This document shows, in pieces, positions 33,611 to 43,597 of a stretch of 64,000 nucleotides of DNA. Position numbers and translations under genes: made by a program. The stretch is taken from the NCBI GenBank assembly GCA_023375675.1, contig JALQBC010000016.1, forward strand, positions 558,001-622,000, given 5' to 3'. Each line of letters opens with the position of its first letter. The first letter of the stretch is position 1. The stretch is from Cytospora piceicola. Taxonomy: Eukaryota > Ascomycota > Sordariomycetes > Diaporthales > Cytosporaceae. The notes beneath the pieces are model-generated. The model was given only the letters and a program-made list of their open reading frames with translations. It did not search any database and had not been told where the DNA came from.

Positions 33611-36134
33611 ATGAGGCATCACGTCCAGACCAACCCCATCATGGCCTTCCGCCCGGCCGTCCTCGCCCTCTCCAAAGCTCTCTTCACCGCAATTGGAGTC
33701 TCCGCCGCCCCCATCCACATCCTCGACGAACTCCGCCAGGGCGACGAGGAGGGAGGCACTGACCTCTGGATCCTCTATGTCGCCTCCGCCTTCCTCGTAC
33801 TGCTCGGTGGTGCTTTTGCCGGCTTGACAATCGCACTGATGGGTCAGGATAGCGTCTACCTGCAGGTCATCTCCCAGGACCCTACCGAGCCCCAGCAGAA
33901 GAATGCAAAGAGGGTGATGAAGCTGCTCGACCAGGGCAAGCACTGGGTCCTCGTTACTCTGCTCCTTGGTAACGTCATCGTCAACGAGACCCTGCCCGTC
34001 GTCCTGGACAGGTGCCTTGGTGGAGGCGTGGCTGCTGTCGTTGGGTCTACTGTCTTGATTGGTGAGTTTGCTGCACCACGCGTCACACTCTTCATATGCG
34101 CAACTCTTGGTAGCCTTGACGGGCACTAACCGCTACTTTCCCATCTAGTTATCTTCGGCGAGGTCGTCCCTCAGTCTGTCTGCGTCCGCTACGGTCTTGC
34201 CATCGGCGGCTACATGTCCAAGCCCGTGCTCCTCATGATGTACCTCATGGCCCCGGTTGCATGGCCAACCGCGAAACTGCTCGACTGGATCCTGGGCGAG
34301 GACCACGGTACCGTCTACAAGAAGAGCGGTCTGAAGACCTTGGTAACCCTGCACCATAACATGGGACCACAGGCCCAGCGCCTCAACGAGGACGAGGTCA
34401 CGATCATCGGCGCCGTCCTCGAGCTCAAGGAAAAGCCTGTGCATGACGTTATGACTCCCATGGATGACGTCTTCGTCTTGTCTGAGGAGGCGGTGCTCAA
34501 CGAAGAGATGATAGACATGATCCTGTCAGCCGGCTACTCGCGCATACCTATCCATGAGGCTGGGAACCCGACCAACTACATAGGAATGCTCTTGGTCAAG
34601 ATCCTCATCACCTACGACCCCGAAGACTGCAGAAAGGTCAGGGAGTTCCCGCTTGCAACCCTCCCGGAAACCCGCCCCGAGACGAGCTGTCTGGACATTA
34701 TCAACTTCTTCCAGGAGGGCAAATCCCACATGGTCCTGGTTTCCGAGTCCCCGGGCGATGACCACGGTGCACTGGGAGTGGTGACGCTTGAGGACGTGAT
34801 TGAGGAGCTGATTGGAGAGTACGTATCATTTCCTGTCACTTCCGCGCTACAAGTTGATCGTCGGACTGCTAACACCTGAGCCAATCTACAGGGAAATCAT
34901 CGACGAGTCTGATGTGTATATCGACGTCCACAAGGCCATACGGCGCATGGCACCGGCACCCAAGGCCAAATACCAGCGTCGGCTCTCCCATGGACACCCA
35001 ACGACAGACGGCAACGATGGCAAATCGAGTGAAGACACAAAGGTCGGAGAAGAGGAGCATTCAGACGGCTACGACATCTCCAAGAAGCGACACAACGGGG
35101 TCCATGAACCTAACGAGCATCGTGACCGATCCGGCAGCCCCATGACCGGCACATTCCTGCTGCGAAGGACGTCTGCAGGAGTTGATGGTAGGATGGAGAA
35201 TGTTCCGGTACGGGCGAGCTACAGTGATATAAGACAGCATCTGAAGCACCTCGGGCCATCGAATCCAGCCTCCAACCCCAAGGCCACCAAGTCCACCACC
35301 GTCAAGATCAAGCCGGGAACCGTCGTCCAAGACCTGCCGCGGTCGAATACGGTTGTCGAGGAGGCCATACAGGAACAACCACAGGACGAGGATGACGATG
35401 GCGACGAGACGACCTCGCTGCTGCGAGGCAAGGTCGCCCCCAAGGATGGCGTGCAGGCGCTCCAGCAGACCTACGGTGCAACTGGAGCAGCAACACTGTC
35501 CCGAGGTCCAGGAAACGTGCCCCCTATCAAGGTCGACGTCGAGAGAGAGGCCCCGGCAGCCCAGGCGTTGACGAACACTGGCGCAGCAGACTCGACGGTG
35601 GCAACGCCGTCGTCAGCAAAGCCGGAGCAGCGGTCCACCTCAGCCAGCGACACATCACCCACTGGTTCCAACAGCCCCTACGGACCCAAGAAGGGGCTCT
35701 TCGCCCGCAGCGGAAGCATCACCGAGAACGTGGTCGAGTCCAGGGGCATCCGGAAGGTGGTCCTGGAGACTACCAGTAGCAACAGCGACGAGGACGAGGA
35801 GCAACAAGGTGGCCTGGGCCAGAGCGCCAAGATTGCCAACCGGTCCAACATGAGCCTTCCACAACCACCACCACCAGAGGGCGACGAGGACGAGGAGGGC
35901 AGCGGGGGTGTGCCAACAGCGGCCGTCACCTCTGATACAAATGCAAGTGGAGCTGGTGCCCCGGCCGGAAATGAAAATGGAGAGAGCAATAGTGCAAGTG
36001 GCAGCGGTGGTGTTGGCGCTGGTCCTAGTGATGGTCCCAGTGCTGGTGGTGGTGGTGGTGGTGGCGGCGGTGGTGGCAATAGCGGTGGGAAGAAAAAGAA
36101 CCGCAGGAAGAAGAGGAAGGGCGGCAAGTTTTAG
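33611..36134 (+). CDS. mam3: Mam3/CNNM-like membrane protein (DUF21 plus CBS pair)
   Basis: Exons 33611-34061, 34149-34818 and 34892-36134 give 787 residues. The N-terminus has four hydrophobic segments of a DUF21/CNNM transmembrane domain ([47 protein letters not shown] after the first splice; [13 protein letters not shown]). A cytoplasmic CBS pair follows ([14 protein letters not shown] to [24 protein letters not shown]). Yeast Mam3 is a vacuolar protein affecting metal sensitivity, and CNNM proteins act in Mg transport. The last 430 or so residues are a disordered Ser/Pro/Asp/Glu-rich tail ending in poly-Gly and a Lys/Arg cluster ([16 protein letters not shown]). The first ATG after the in-frame upstream region is used. 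The symbol is by analogy to yeast. Confidence 0.92.
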
Positions 36135-36536
36135 GAGGACTGGCTGCTAGCATCGTGGAGTAGCGCCGGACTCCACGGCGGGTACTGGTGACGAAGACGA
36201 CACAGAAAAGGATGGATGGAAAAGTTGACATGGCCGGACACAGGGGAAACAGGCCCTCGTCCTGCGAGTTGTACAGGAGGGGGACGTGGGGATCGAAGCA
36301 AGTCCAGAGTACAGCAAGAATACTCGTGTATCATTATCGTGGTTTGTTTCTGGGAGCATTGGAATGGCATTTACGTTTTATTTGCATTTCGTACTGGGGT
36401 GGAACGGAGGGGGAGGTGGTTACGCACGCACTGTAACATGGTTGTTGTTGACAGGAGAGTGAGAGCGCACGCAGAGCTCAGCAGACATCCAACATTTTGA
36501 CACATGTCAGTCAGTAAGCAGGCTGGCTTGCTGGTT
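36135..36536. other. Intergenic between convergent genes
   Basis: About 400 bp of 3' sequence between the Mam3-like (+) and muconate cyclase (-) stops. Nothing recognised. Confidence 0.4.
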
Positions 36537-37937
36537 TCAATCATACCAGATCGCATTCATGCCAAAGCCGGGCTCCTGGACGCGACACCGCGCGACGCGC
36601 GCCAGGAACTCATCCTTCCACCTGTAAATCTCGAGCCAGCCCTCCTGGTCGTCGGTGATGGCCAACCACTCGTCACTCCAGTCACAGGGGCTCACGGCAT
36701 TGCTGTGCCCGCCGCTCGTGGGCGTGGGGTTGAGGCAGATCTGCCTCTCTATGCTCCCGCAGGGCCGCAGCTTGAAGGCGGCGATGTAGCCCGTCAGGTC
36801 GAAGCTGTTGGCCCTGGCGGTGGCGAACAGGTAGTCCCCGCTCTGGGTGAGGGTGCACACGTCGGACCGGTAGAGGCCCTTGCCGGTGGCCGGGTCCCTG
36901 GTGGGAATCCCCGGGGGGATCAAGGGGAAGGAGTGGTGCGTGTAGACGGGCATGTGCGTGGCCGGGTCGATGACGTACTCGCACAGCCTGTTGCCGGCCT
37001 CCATCAGGGCGTACAGGTACTGCCCGCTGGGGTGCATGGACACCCACCGGGGGTGGTCGCCCGGGTCGGGGGCGTCGACGCTGCCGACGAGCTCGACGGT
37101 GCCGTCGCCGGCGGGGTCCCGGCGGTGCGTCCAGAGCTTGTTGGCCGTCAGGTCGGCCGAGTAGAGGTACGTTTCGGTCGGGGGGTCGAAGACCATGCCG
37201 TGGATGCCCGTGTTCTCCTGGTACTCGTAGTTCTGGGTGTTCTGTTCGAGCTTACCCGTCTGCGAGACGGAGAAGACGTTGCCGTAGCCGGCGTGCTTGT
37301 AGAAGGGGTTGGCGTAGACGTGGTAGGGCGGCTTGCGGGCGGCGAGGAGGAAGATGGCGCGGGTGTTTGTCGCGGCGTCGTTGGCGCGCGGGTGGCCCCC
37401 GATGGGGTGGGATGCCTCGTGGACGATGTCGGTCGGGCTGTGGACGGCGAAGCTGGACCACTTCTTCATGGCGGCGCCGTAGATGTTCTTCTTTGCGTGC
37501 TGTTTGTGAGGAAGGGGGAATCATGTCGTGTCAGTCGAGTCGAGTCGGGTCAAGCCTGGTTGGTGCAGGGCGTCACTCACATCGAAGGTCATCCATGATA
37601 TCGGCTCGTCCTTGGGGATCTCAGTCCTCTTGATGCATTTCAACTCCAGCTTCTCGTCGTCAAACTGAAAGGTGAAGATGGCGCCTGGGGGCGTCCATGT
37701 GCCGACCATCAGATGGTGGAGGCCCATTCTCGCGGCTATCGTGGCTGTCTTTGGCCGATATAATTGTGCACGTGGATGTGGTCGTGGTCGGCAAGAAATG
37801 CCGGAAAGGAGGCGGCGAGTGGCGGTAGTGGTGGTCGTGGTGAGGCTCGTTGCTATTATGGGACGATGATGGAGAATCGCAGTGTTGCGCAGAGGCAGGC
37901 GGCAGCACGGTCCGGATAGTGAAGGGGTCAATGGCAT
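36537..37937 (-). CDS. 3-carboxy-cis,cis-muconate cyclase (lactonizing enzyme), beta-propeller type
   Basis: Fungal protocatechuate-branch enzyme of the beta-ketoadipate pathway, cyclising 3-carboxy-cis,cis-muconate to a muconolactone. Exons 37937-37581 and 37499-36537 (81-bp intron, phase 0). From Met at 37727 (MGLHHLMVGTWTPPG) the product is 369 residues, matching the Neurospora enzyme in length and, from memory, in sequence throughout: EPISWMTFD at the splice, ASHPIGGHPRAND, YQENTGIHGMVFDP, DHPRWVSMHPSG and the C-terminal PGFGMNAIWYD. The frame continues upstream without a stop to an ATG at 37937, adding 70 residues that contain no Asp or Glu and about ten Arg, a composition like a mitochondrial presequence. 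Which start is used cannot be settled here. The intradiol dioxygenase lies 1.5 kb away, transcribed in the opposite direction. Confidence 0.94.
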
Positions 37938-38613
37938 TTCTATTCGGTGTGTTATGGTCGATCCATCTCTCGCAACAACTTTTGCCCCCTCTCAGGTATT
38001 GTCGGCTTGCTGATCGGCGTCCCTGGCAAAAGACATCGGGAGAGAGAGCCCCGCGATGCTGCGAAGCTTAAGCTCAAGTTCAACAACCTTGAAAGGTCAG
38101 GGAAGGTGTATGCAGTATAGACACAGACCCCCCTTTCCCCAATTCACGTGCGTACCCCTGCATTTTTGGTGGGGTCAAGACTTGCTACGGCTGTGGGGAC
38201 CCTTGACAACTCCGATCGAGGAGGGGATCTCTGTGTAAATACAATACTAAGGTACTTTACCCACTGTGGTTTTTACTTGTTGAGTAATGTACTCCAATCG
38301 ACTGTATTCTGTTGGTTCCTGTGGAAACGACAACCATCTGACTGGTGATCTCTCTAAACTGTAACCAGGTAGCTTTCAGGGTACGTAAAAGAATTCTTCC
38401 CCAGAAAGATATGCATCGTCTACAACATCCATGGATGGTCAGGATGGTCAAGCATGTGACAGTTTGGCTTCACCCGGTTCGACTGCCGGTTAAAGGCTCA
38501 TCCACGGCATTTTGGAATTTGCCGGACACAATACCGCCCAGACCCCACTTCTCCAGCGGTGCTGTTACTGCATGATTAGATAGACGTATGACCCCAGCTT
38601 TGGCTACTACTGT

Positions 38614-38633
38614 GTAGGTATCTAGATACCTAC
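38614..38633. repeat. 20-bp perfect palindrome with TAGGTA/TACCTA arms
   Basis: GTAGGTATCTAGATACCTAC equals its reverse complement. Half-sites are in the opposite orientation to the TACCTAGGTA core, with CTAG at the centre. Confidence 0.85.
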
Positions 38634-39177
38634 TGTAGGTATTTTTACTGTTGCCCAGTTACCCCAATACCACGACATACCGCCTTTGGTTTTATGCAGC
38701 CTAACCTAACCTAGGTAGCACACTGCAGTAATCGCCCCTTCTACCCCCTCAGCCCCTCAGCCCCTCTGCCCCTCAGGTCGACTGGTGGTCAAACATACCT
38801 AAGTATCTAGGTATTGCTATTCGGAGCAGCCCCCCTAACCCCACCTTCCTCTCACCCAGTGCCACATCAATTGATGCAGTCTCCTTCCCAGATCCATAAT
38901 ATTTCAACTGAAAGATCCAACGTCTCCACCCTCCCCGCCTAAATAGTGTACTTCTCACTTGACTGAAAGGTGTTGGCAATTATGTCCCATCCATTGGTGC
39001 TCAGTGCACCACACTCCTTCCGAGTTCCCGGGGCAAATATTTGTCCCGCCTTTTAGTAGCCTCCTTGTCGGGAGTTGGGGACGGATCATCACCGGCAGCA
39101 CCTCTTGTCAAACCGGTCGCGGCTCACGCCTTTCCCGGGTCCAGGGCCCATGGCCCAAGATGTATCTGCTGTATCTG

Positions 39178-39209
39178 CATACATACATACATACATACCT
39201 ACCTAGGTA
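39178..39209. repeat. CATA microsatellite ending in TACCTAGGTA
   Basis: About five CATA units run directly into the exact palindrome TACCTAGGTA at 39200-39209, upstream of the dioxygenase gene. Confidence 0.85.
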
Positions 39210-39474
39210 GATAGGTAGTGGCCGTCTTAGACCCAGGAGAGGAGAGGAGAGGTGAGGATTCAGAAAGGTATAAGAGAAAGCTCCATTCCTAGTTTTCTGC
39301 CCCTTCACGTCTCTTGTCTAGTTTTTTCCTGTTCATCTTGCTGTCTCCGTCTCCTTCCGAGTTACCACGCCGAGACAATACCCATATATATACATATACA
39401 TATACATATATATGTAAATACTTGTCAAACATATAAACACACATATCTGAACATCCACGTACACCACGCACATA

Positions 39475-40452
39475 ATGGCTTCCCACAGGTTTGACCCAGA
39501 CTTCACCCGGAAGGTGGTCGACAACATGGGGCCCAAGACAACTCCCAGGAACAGAGAAGTCTTGGGTGCCCTGATCCGCCATCTCCACGACTTCGCCCGG
39601 GAAATCGAGCTCACCCCTGAGGAGTGGATGGCCGGTGTGCACTACATGAACGCTGTCGGTTCCGTTTACAAGGAGTCAAACGGCACAAGAAACGAGACTC
39701 ACAGACTATGCGATATCCTCGGACTCGAATCGTATGCTACTTACCCCTCTTGCCCTTTTCCCTTCCCTTTCCACGAGACCCAGATGAACTGACCAACTAT
39801 TCTCTCCCTCAGCCTCGTCGACGAGATCGCTCACAAGGTCATCTCCGAGACTGACGTCGACCCGACCTCCTCTTCCATCCTCGGCCCCTTCTGGTCCCCC
39901 GACGCCCCCTTCCGTGACCTCGGAGGCAGCATCATCGTTGATCCCGTGCCCAAGGGTGGCCGCGTCACCAAGATGCATGGCACCGTCTCCGATCTCGAGG
40001 GCAAGCCCATCGCCGGCGCCGTCTTCGACATATGGCAGGCCTCGGCCAACGGCAAATACGACTTCCAAGACCCTGACAACCAGACCCCCAACAACCTGCG
40101 TGGCAAGTTCAGGACCGACGAGAACGGCCATTACTGGTTCTACTGCCTGCACCCTACCGCATACAGCCTGCCGACCGACGGTCCCTCGTTCAAGCTGCTC
40201 AACATGATGGATCGCCACCCCATGCGCCCTGCCCACATCCACATCATGGTCACCCACCAGGAATACCAGGGCTGCACCACCCAGCTCTACCCCAAGGACG
40301 ACCCTTGGCTCAGCTCCGACACTGTCTTCGCCGTCAAGGACGACCTGATCCTGGACTTCCAGCCCTCCAAGGATGACCCCAAGGCCCAGCTTGACCTCGC
40401 GTACAACGTTATCCTGGCTCCCAAGGGCTACAAGGGCAAGCAGACTGCCTAG
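39475..40452 (+). CDS. Intradiol ring-cleavage dioxygenase (hydroxyquinol/catechol 1,2-dioxygenase type)
   Basis: Non-haem Fe(III) enzyme cleaving a dihydroxylated aromatic ring between the two hydroxyls. Exons 39475-39731 and 39813-40452 give 298 residues. The N-terminal helical linker domain (about residues 1-100) is the kind found in catechol and hydroxyquinol 1,2-dioxygenases rather than protocatechuate 3,4-dioxygenases. Iron ligands are visible: Tyr about 168 (NGKYDFQDP), Tyr about 203 ([11 protein letters not shown]), His about 227 and 229 (MRPAHIHIM), with the spacing of the family. The TDGP...[10 protein letters not shown] context leans toward hydroxyquinol 1,2-dioxygenase, but substrate choice is not certain. 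Neighbours are a muconate cyclase (divergent) and an MFS transporter (convergent, 301 bp between stops), which supports a role in aromatic catabolism. Confidence 0.93.
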
Positions 40453-40753
40453 ATTGTGGACAAGCGTGAGGAGGCGATGACGACGATTATGTAAATACCC
40501 TCTATGAAGAAGCCTCGGCGACTTGTGTACTCCGTACTAGCCGACGAGCTGTTTACACTCATGATATGAACATGACGGGCGTGCTATAACTGTATATATA
40601 TACATTCCGCATTTTTGCGTCGTTCAAGAATGAAAGCCTGGTTTTTTGTTAGAAGAATGTCTAGACAGATGACTGGTGAACCCTCTTCTTCCCCCGTGAC
40701 ACGACTTCGATGTCGTATGTCGTATGTCAAAAGTGAGACCCTTGTGGAACCAG
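40453..40753. other. Short intergenic between convergent dioxygenase and MFS genes
   Basis: About 300 bp of 3' sequence. A short TA run (about 40593-40602) and a TATGTCGTATGTC duplication near 40713 were noted. No gene. Confidence 0.4.
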
Positions 40754-42460
40754 TCAGGGATGACTCCTAGAGGACGTATCCTCCCCTGCTTGCTTTTCCT
40801 TCTGCACCCCAAAACACCACCCCAGCGCCGCGAGGGCTGCCACGACCAGGTAGAACCACCACACAGCACCTACCATCCCCTCCCTCACCCCCCAAGCATA
40901 CACCCACCCCCCGACCGCAGGCCCGACCGCCCGCGCCAGGCTCGCGAGCATGTTCCCGGCGCCGTGGACCGTCCCCAGCACGCTCCTGGCCGGCGCGGCC
41001 TCGGTGAGCAGGATCACCGTGCTCGGGATGGCCACGGTCCTGGCCATGATCTGGGCCCAGGCCACAGCCGCGAGCGCGGCCCAGCGCCAGGGGGTGCCGC
41101 GCGGCACGAGGCTCAGGAACGGCGCGGCGGCGTAGACGGCCGGGAACACGAGCAGGCTGGCCCGGAAGACGCCCAGCGTGCCGGCGCGGGCCTGCCACCC
41201 CGGGAAGGCGAGGAGCTGGAACAGGATGCCGCAGACCCCGAGGAGGCCCAGCCACAGGCCGACGGCCCGGGGCCCGAGGCCGAGGCCGCCGGTGAAGTGG
41301 AGGGCCGGGAGGGCGGCGGAGGGGGGCGGGTCGCGGGCGGCCGGCGGCGTGGAGAGGAAGACGGGGAAGACGTGCATGAAGGCTGAGTTGTGCAGCGGGA
41401 GCAGGCCGAAGGAGACCATGGCGGCGACGGTGCGGCGGGTCCAGATCTTTCTGAAGGGGATGGCGGGTTCTTGGTTGGCCACCGGAGCAGCAGCAGCAGC
41501 TGGACTCACGACAGAAGGTTTGATCTCGTAGAGTTGGACGTCTTCCTCGCCGGGCTGGCCCACATCTTCTATATTATCGAGACGCTTGTAACTGGCCTCC
41601 TTCCGTCTAAGTACCATACTCTTGACGAGCTGGAACACCCTTTGCCTGGCAAGTATGCCCCAGTCCCGCTCACCTTCCTTCTCCGCCAGTGTCTCCCTCA
41701 GCCCAAACAGAGCCAGCACCAGTACAACCCCCAGGACGAGGGCATTCAACAGCGCCGGCAGCGCAAACGGATACTCGACCATCCACCCCACGCCACCCTC
41801 CCCTCCTCCCCAGTTCAGGACGCCGTCTGGCCCGAACAAGCCAGGGAGGTTCACCACGGGGTCCGCCAGCACGCCGCCCAGGGCCAGGCTGGCCACCATG
41901 CCGCTGTTGAAGACCAGCGGCAGCAGCAGGAAGGCCCTGGTCTGGAAGCGGCGCTCCCTGACGGCCTCGGCGGTCGCGGTGCGCATGATGCCGACGTTCC
42001 CGTTGGCGGCGCCGGCCAGGGCGCGCCAGAAGAAGAGCCACGGGGCGGTCCTGGCGAAGGCGAAGGCGGCGTTGGAAACGGCCGAGAGGAGGAGGCCGGC
42101 CGCGATGGGGGGCTTGCGGCCGCGGCGGTCCGAGAGGCGGCCCCACGGGAGCGAGACGGCGAACTGGGCGAGCGGGAAGGCGGCGACGAGGAGGCCCGAG
42201 TAGAGGGAGATGGCGTCTGGGGTCGGGTCGGGGAGGACGGAGCGGACGAGGTAGAAGATGTACGGGAGCAGGCAGACGTTGGAGAGGGGCTCGGAGAGGC
42301 GGCAGAGGGCGAGGAGGAGGAGTTGGGTCTTGTTGGGGAGGTCGGACCAGCGGACTGGCGGTGGTGGTCTTTCTGGTGGCAGCTCTGGTGGTGAGGTGGC
42401 GGCCATGTCGCCGTCGCCGGGGTTGGTGCTGCTTGCGCCGGCTCTAGTGGTTCCTGCCAT
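40754..42460 (-). CDS. Major facilitator superfamily transporter
   Basis: Single-exon 568-residue membrane protein with about 12 hydrophobic segments in two halves, separated by a long central cytoplasmic loop (about residues 265-340). The MFS motif A is clear in the loop after the second helix (GRLSDRRGRKP). The Pro-rich N-terminus followed by LPNKTQLLLLALCRLSEPL resembles the fungal group related to Zn-induced-facilitator-like and tetracycline-type exporters. A second in-frame Met lies 19 residues in (42406). Its place beside the dioxygenase and muconate cyclase suggests uptake or export of an aromatic compound or ring-cleavage product, but sequence alone gives no substrate. GC content is markedly high, which creates long spurious antisense frames. 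Confidence 0.92.
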   Translation of the reverse strand: MAGTTRAGASSTNPGDGDMAATSPPELPPERPPPPVRWSDLPNKTQLLLLALCRLSEPLSNVCLLPYIFYLVRSVLPDPTPDAISLYSGLLVAAFPLAQFAVSLPWGRLSDRRGRKPPIAAGLLLSAVSNAAFAFARTAPWLFFWRALAGAANGNVGIMRTATAEAVRERRFQTRAFLLLPLVFNSGMVASLALGGVLADPVVNLPGLFGPDGVLNWGGGEGGVGWMVEYPFALPALLNALVLGVVLVLALFGLRETLAEKEGERDWGILARQRVFQLVKSMVLRRKEASYKRLDNIEDVGQPGEEDVQLYEIKPSVVSPAAAAAPVANQEPAIPFRKIWTRRTVAAMVSFGLLPLHNSAFMHVFPVFLSTPPAARDPPPSAALPALHFTGGLGLGPRAVGLWLGLLGVCGILFQLLAFPGWQARAGTLGVFRASLLVFPAVYAAAPFLSLVPRGTPWRWAALAAVAWAQIMARTVAIPSTVILLTEAAPARSVLGTVHGAGNMLASLARAVGPAVGGWVYAWGVREGMVGAVWWFYLVVAALAALGWCFGVQKEKQAGEDTSSRSHP

Positions 42461-43597
42461 GGCGATCGCCGTGTGGTGGTTGGCCGGGTTTGAGCAAGGA
42501 AGTCAGTCAGTCCATGGTGTAAACGAAGGTATTGAAGGTGGGATAAGGGGAGAGGGCTTGGGGTTGTGTTCGAGGGAGGGAAGAGAAGGGACAGGTCATC
42601 CTTATCAATGTACTTGGTAGGGCAAAGATAATGCAGTCACTCACACACAACCATGTACTTGGTTATCATACACGACTTGCGTTGGGCTGAGGTGAGCTAG
42701 TCCTGAAATCGCATCTGCAGCTGGTCGCAAGCGAGCGGATAATACGACTTTCCCAAAGCTGAAAGCTGCTCATTCTCCTCACTCCTTACGGATCAATACA
42801 CCCTTGACAGTATGGACGATCCGGATACATTCACATACACCTTGAAGGCGAGAATCGCATGATCTGTATGTTCCAGGTATGTGTTTATTGTATATTCCTT
42901 CAACGAGAACAGTTGGAATGACAAGGTAAGCGGATACAGACAGACATACATATTTACAAACTTCTGCGTCCTCCTCCTTCCACGTAAGGATCCGTGATGG
43001 AGACGCTTTCGGAGCACAAACACTTGAGAGCCAGCCCACCCAGACGATGCCAATGACTGCCTACACATGCATACTTTTCTTACCTAGGTATTCACCTAAG
43101 TACTTGAGTAAGGTAGAGGACTGTACCACATGTATTAATCAAGGGTACTGTTTACGCAAAGCCCTACCTCGTCACCAAACCCTCGACTTAAGTAGTTCCA
43201 TTGCCTTGGCCCGTTATTCGGGGGTACTTTCAGGGCATCTGGGATGGGTGAGTTCGGGATATCTGGGGAAGGACTGTCAGGATGGCTTCTTTCATGGTCT
43301 TCTCGGTGCCTTTAGTGACGGGTGTGATGTTGGTACGGTCAAGCAGTTACATGGTATGCAGATGTCGAAAGATTGATCCATCTTCATGGACCTTTAGAAA
43401 CAAATCATTTCTGGGGTAAGCTTATTTATGGTGGCCTGCTCTACGGCTTGCTTGTGTGCAATATGCTGCCAGGCACTCTTCTGCTGTAGTATTCCTGACC
43501 TAACCTCCAGCTCAAAAGGACCCAGATCAACCGCGGGCAACATGTTTGTGCGGAGGGAAAACCCCATCACAAAAACGACTCGCTCGATAGTAGTCCT
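42461..43597. other. 1.1-kb intergenic region
   Basis: It contains an exact TACCTAGGTA at 43081-43090, followed by CACCTAAGTACTTGAG, a degenerate relative. Upstream sequence of the MFS gene near 42461-42600 is GA-rich. No coding sequence recognised. Confidence 0.4.

Larger units (their letters stand above)
37938..39474. promoter_or_regulatory. Shared divergent promoter region of muconate cyclase and intradiol dioxygenase
   Basis: 1.5 kb between divergent starts, so regulators of both genes may bind here. It contains a perfect 20-bp palindrome GTAGGTATCTAGATACCTAC (38614-38633), an exact TACCTAGGTA at 39200-39209, a CATA microsatellite (39178-39200), a CCCCTCAG-type repeat at about 38745-38775, and an AT/CATA-rich stretch at 39383-39414 about 60-90 bp upstream of the dioxygenase start, which may supply TATA-like elements. 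No gene seen. Confidence 0.55.

Noticed and set aside
36504..37598. 364-codon frame antisense to the muconate cyclase
   Set aside because: Val/Gly/Arg-rich translation typical of a GC-rich antisense shadow; the opposite strand is a well-recognised enzyme.
38430..38500. GGTTCGACTGCC resembling a tRNA B box
   Set aside because: No matching A box or cloverleaf arms at the right distance.
41390..42394. 334-codon frame antisense to the MFS transporter
   Set aside because: Glu/Gly/Arg-rich shadow of a high-GC membrane protein gene.
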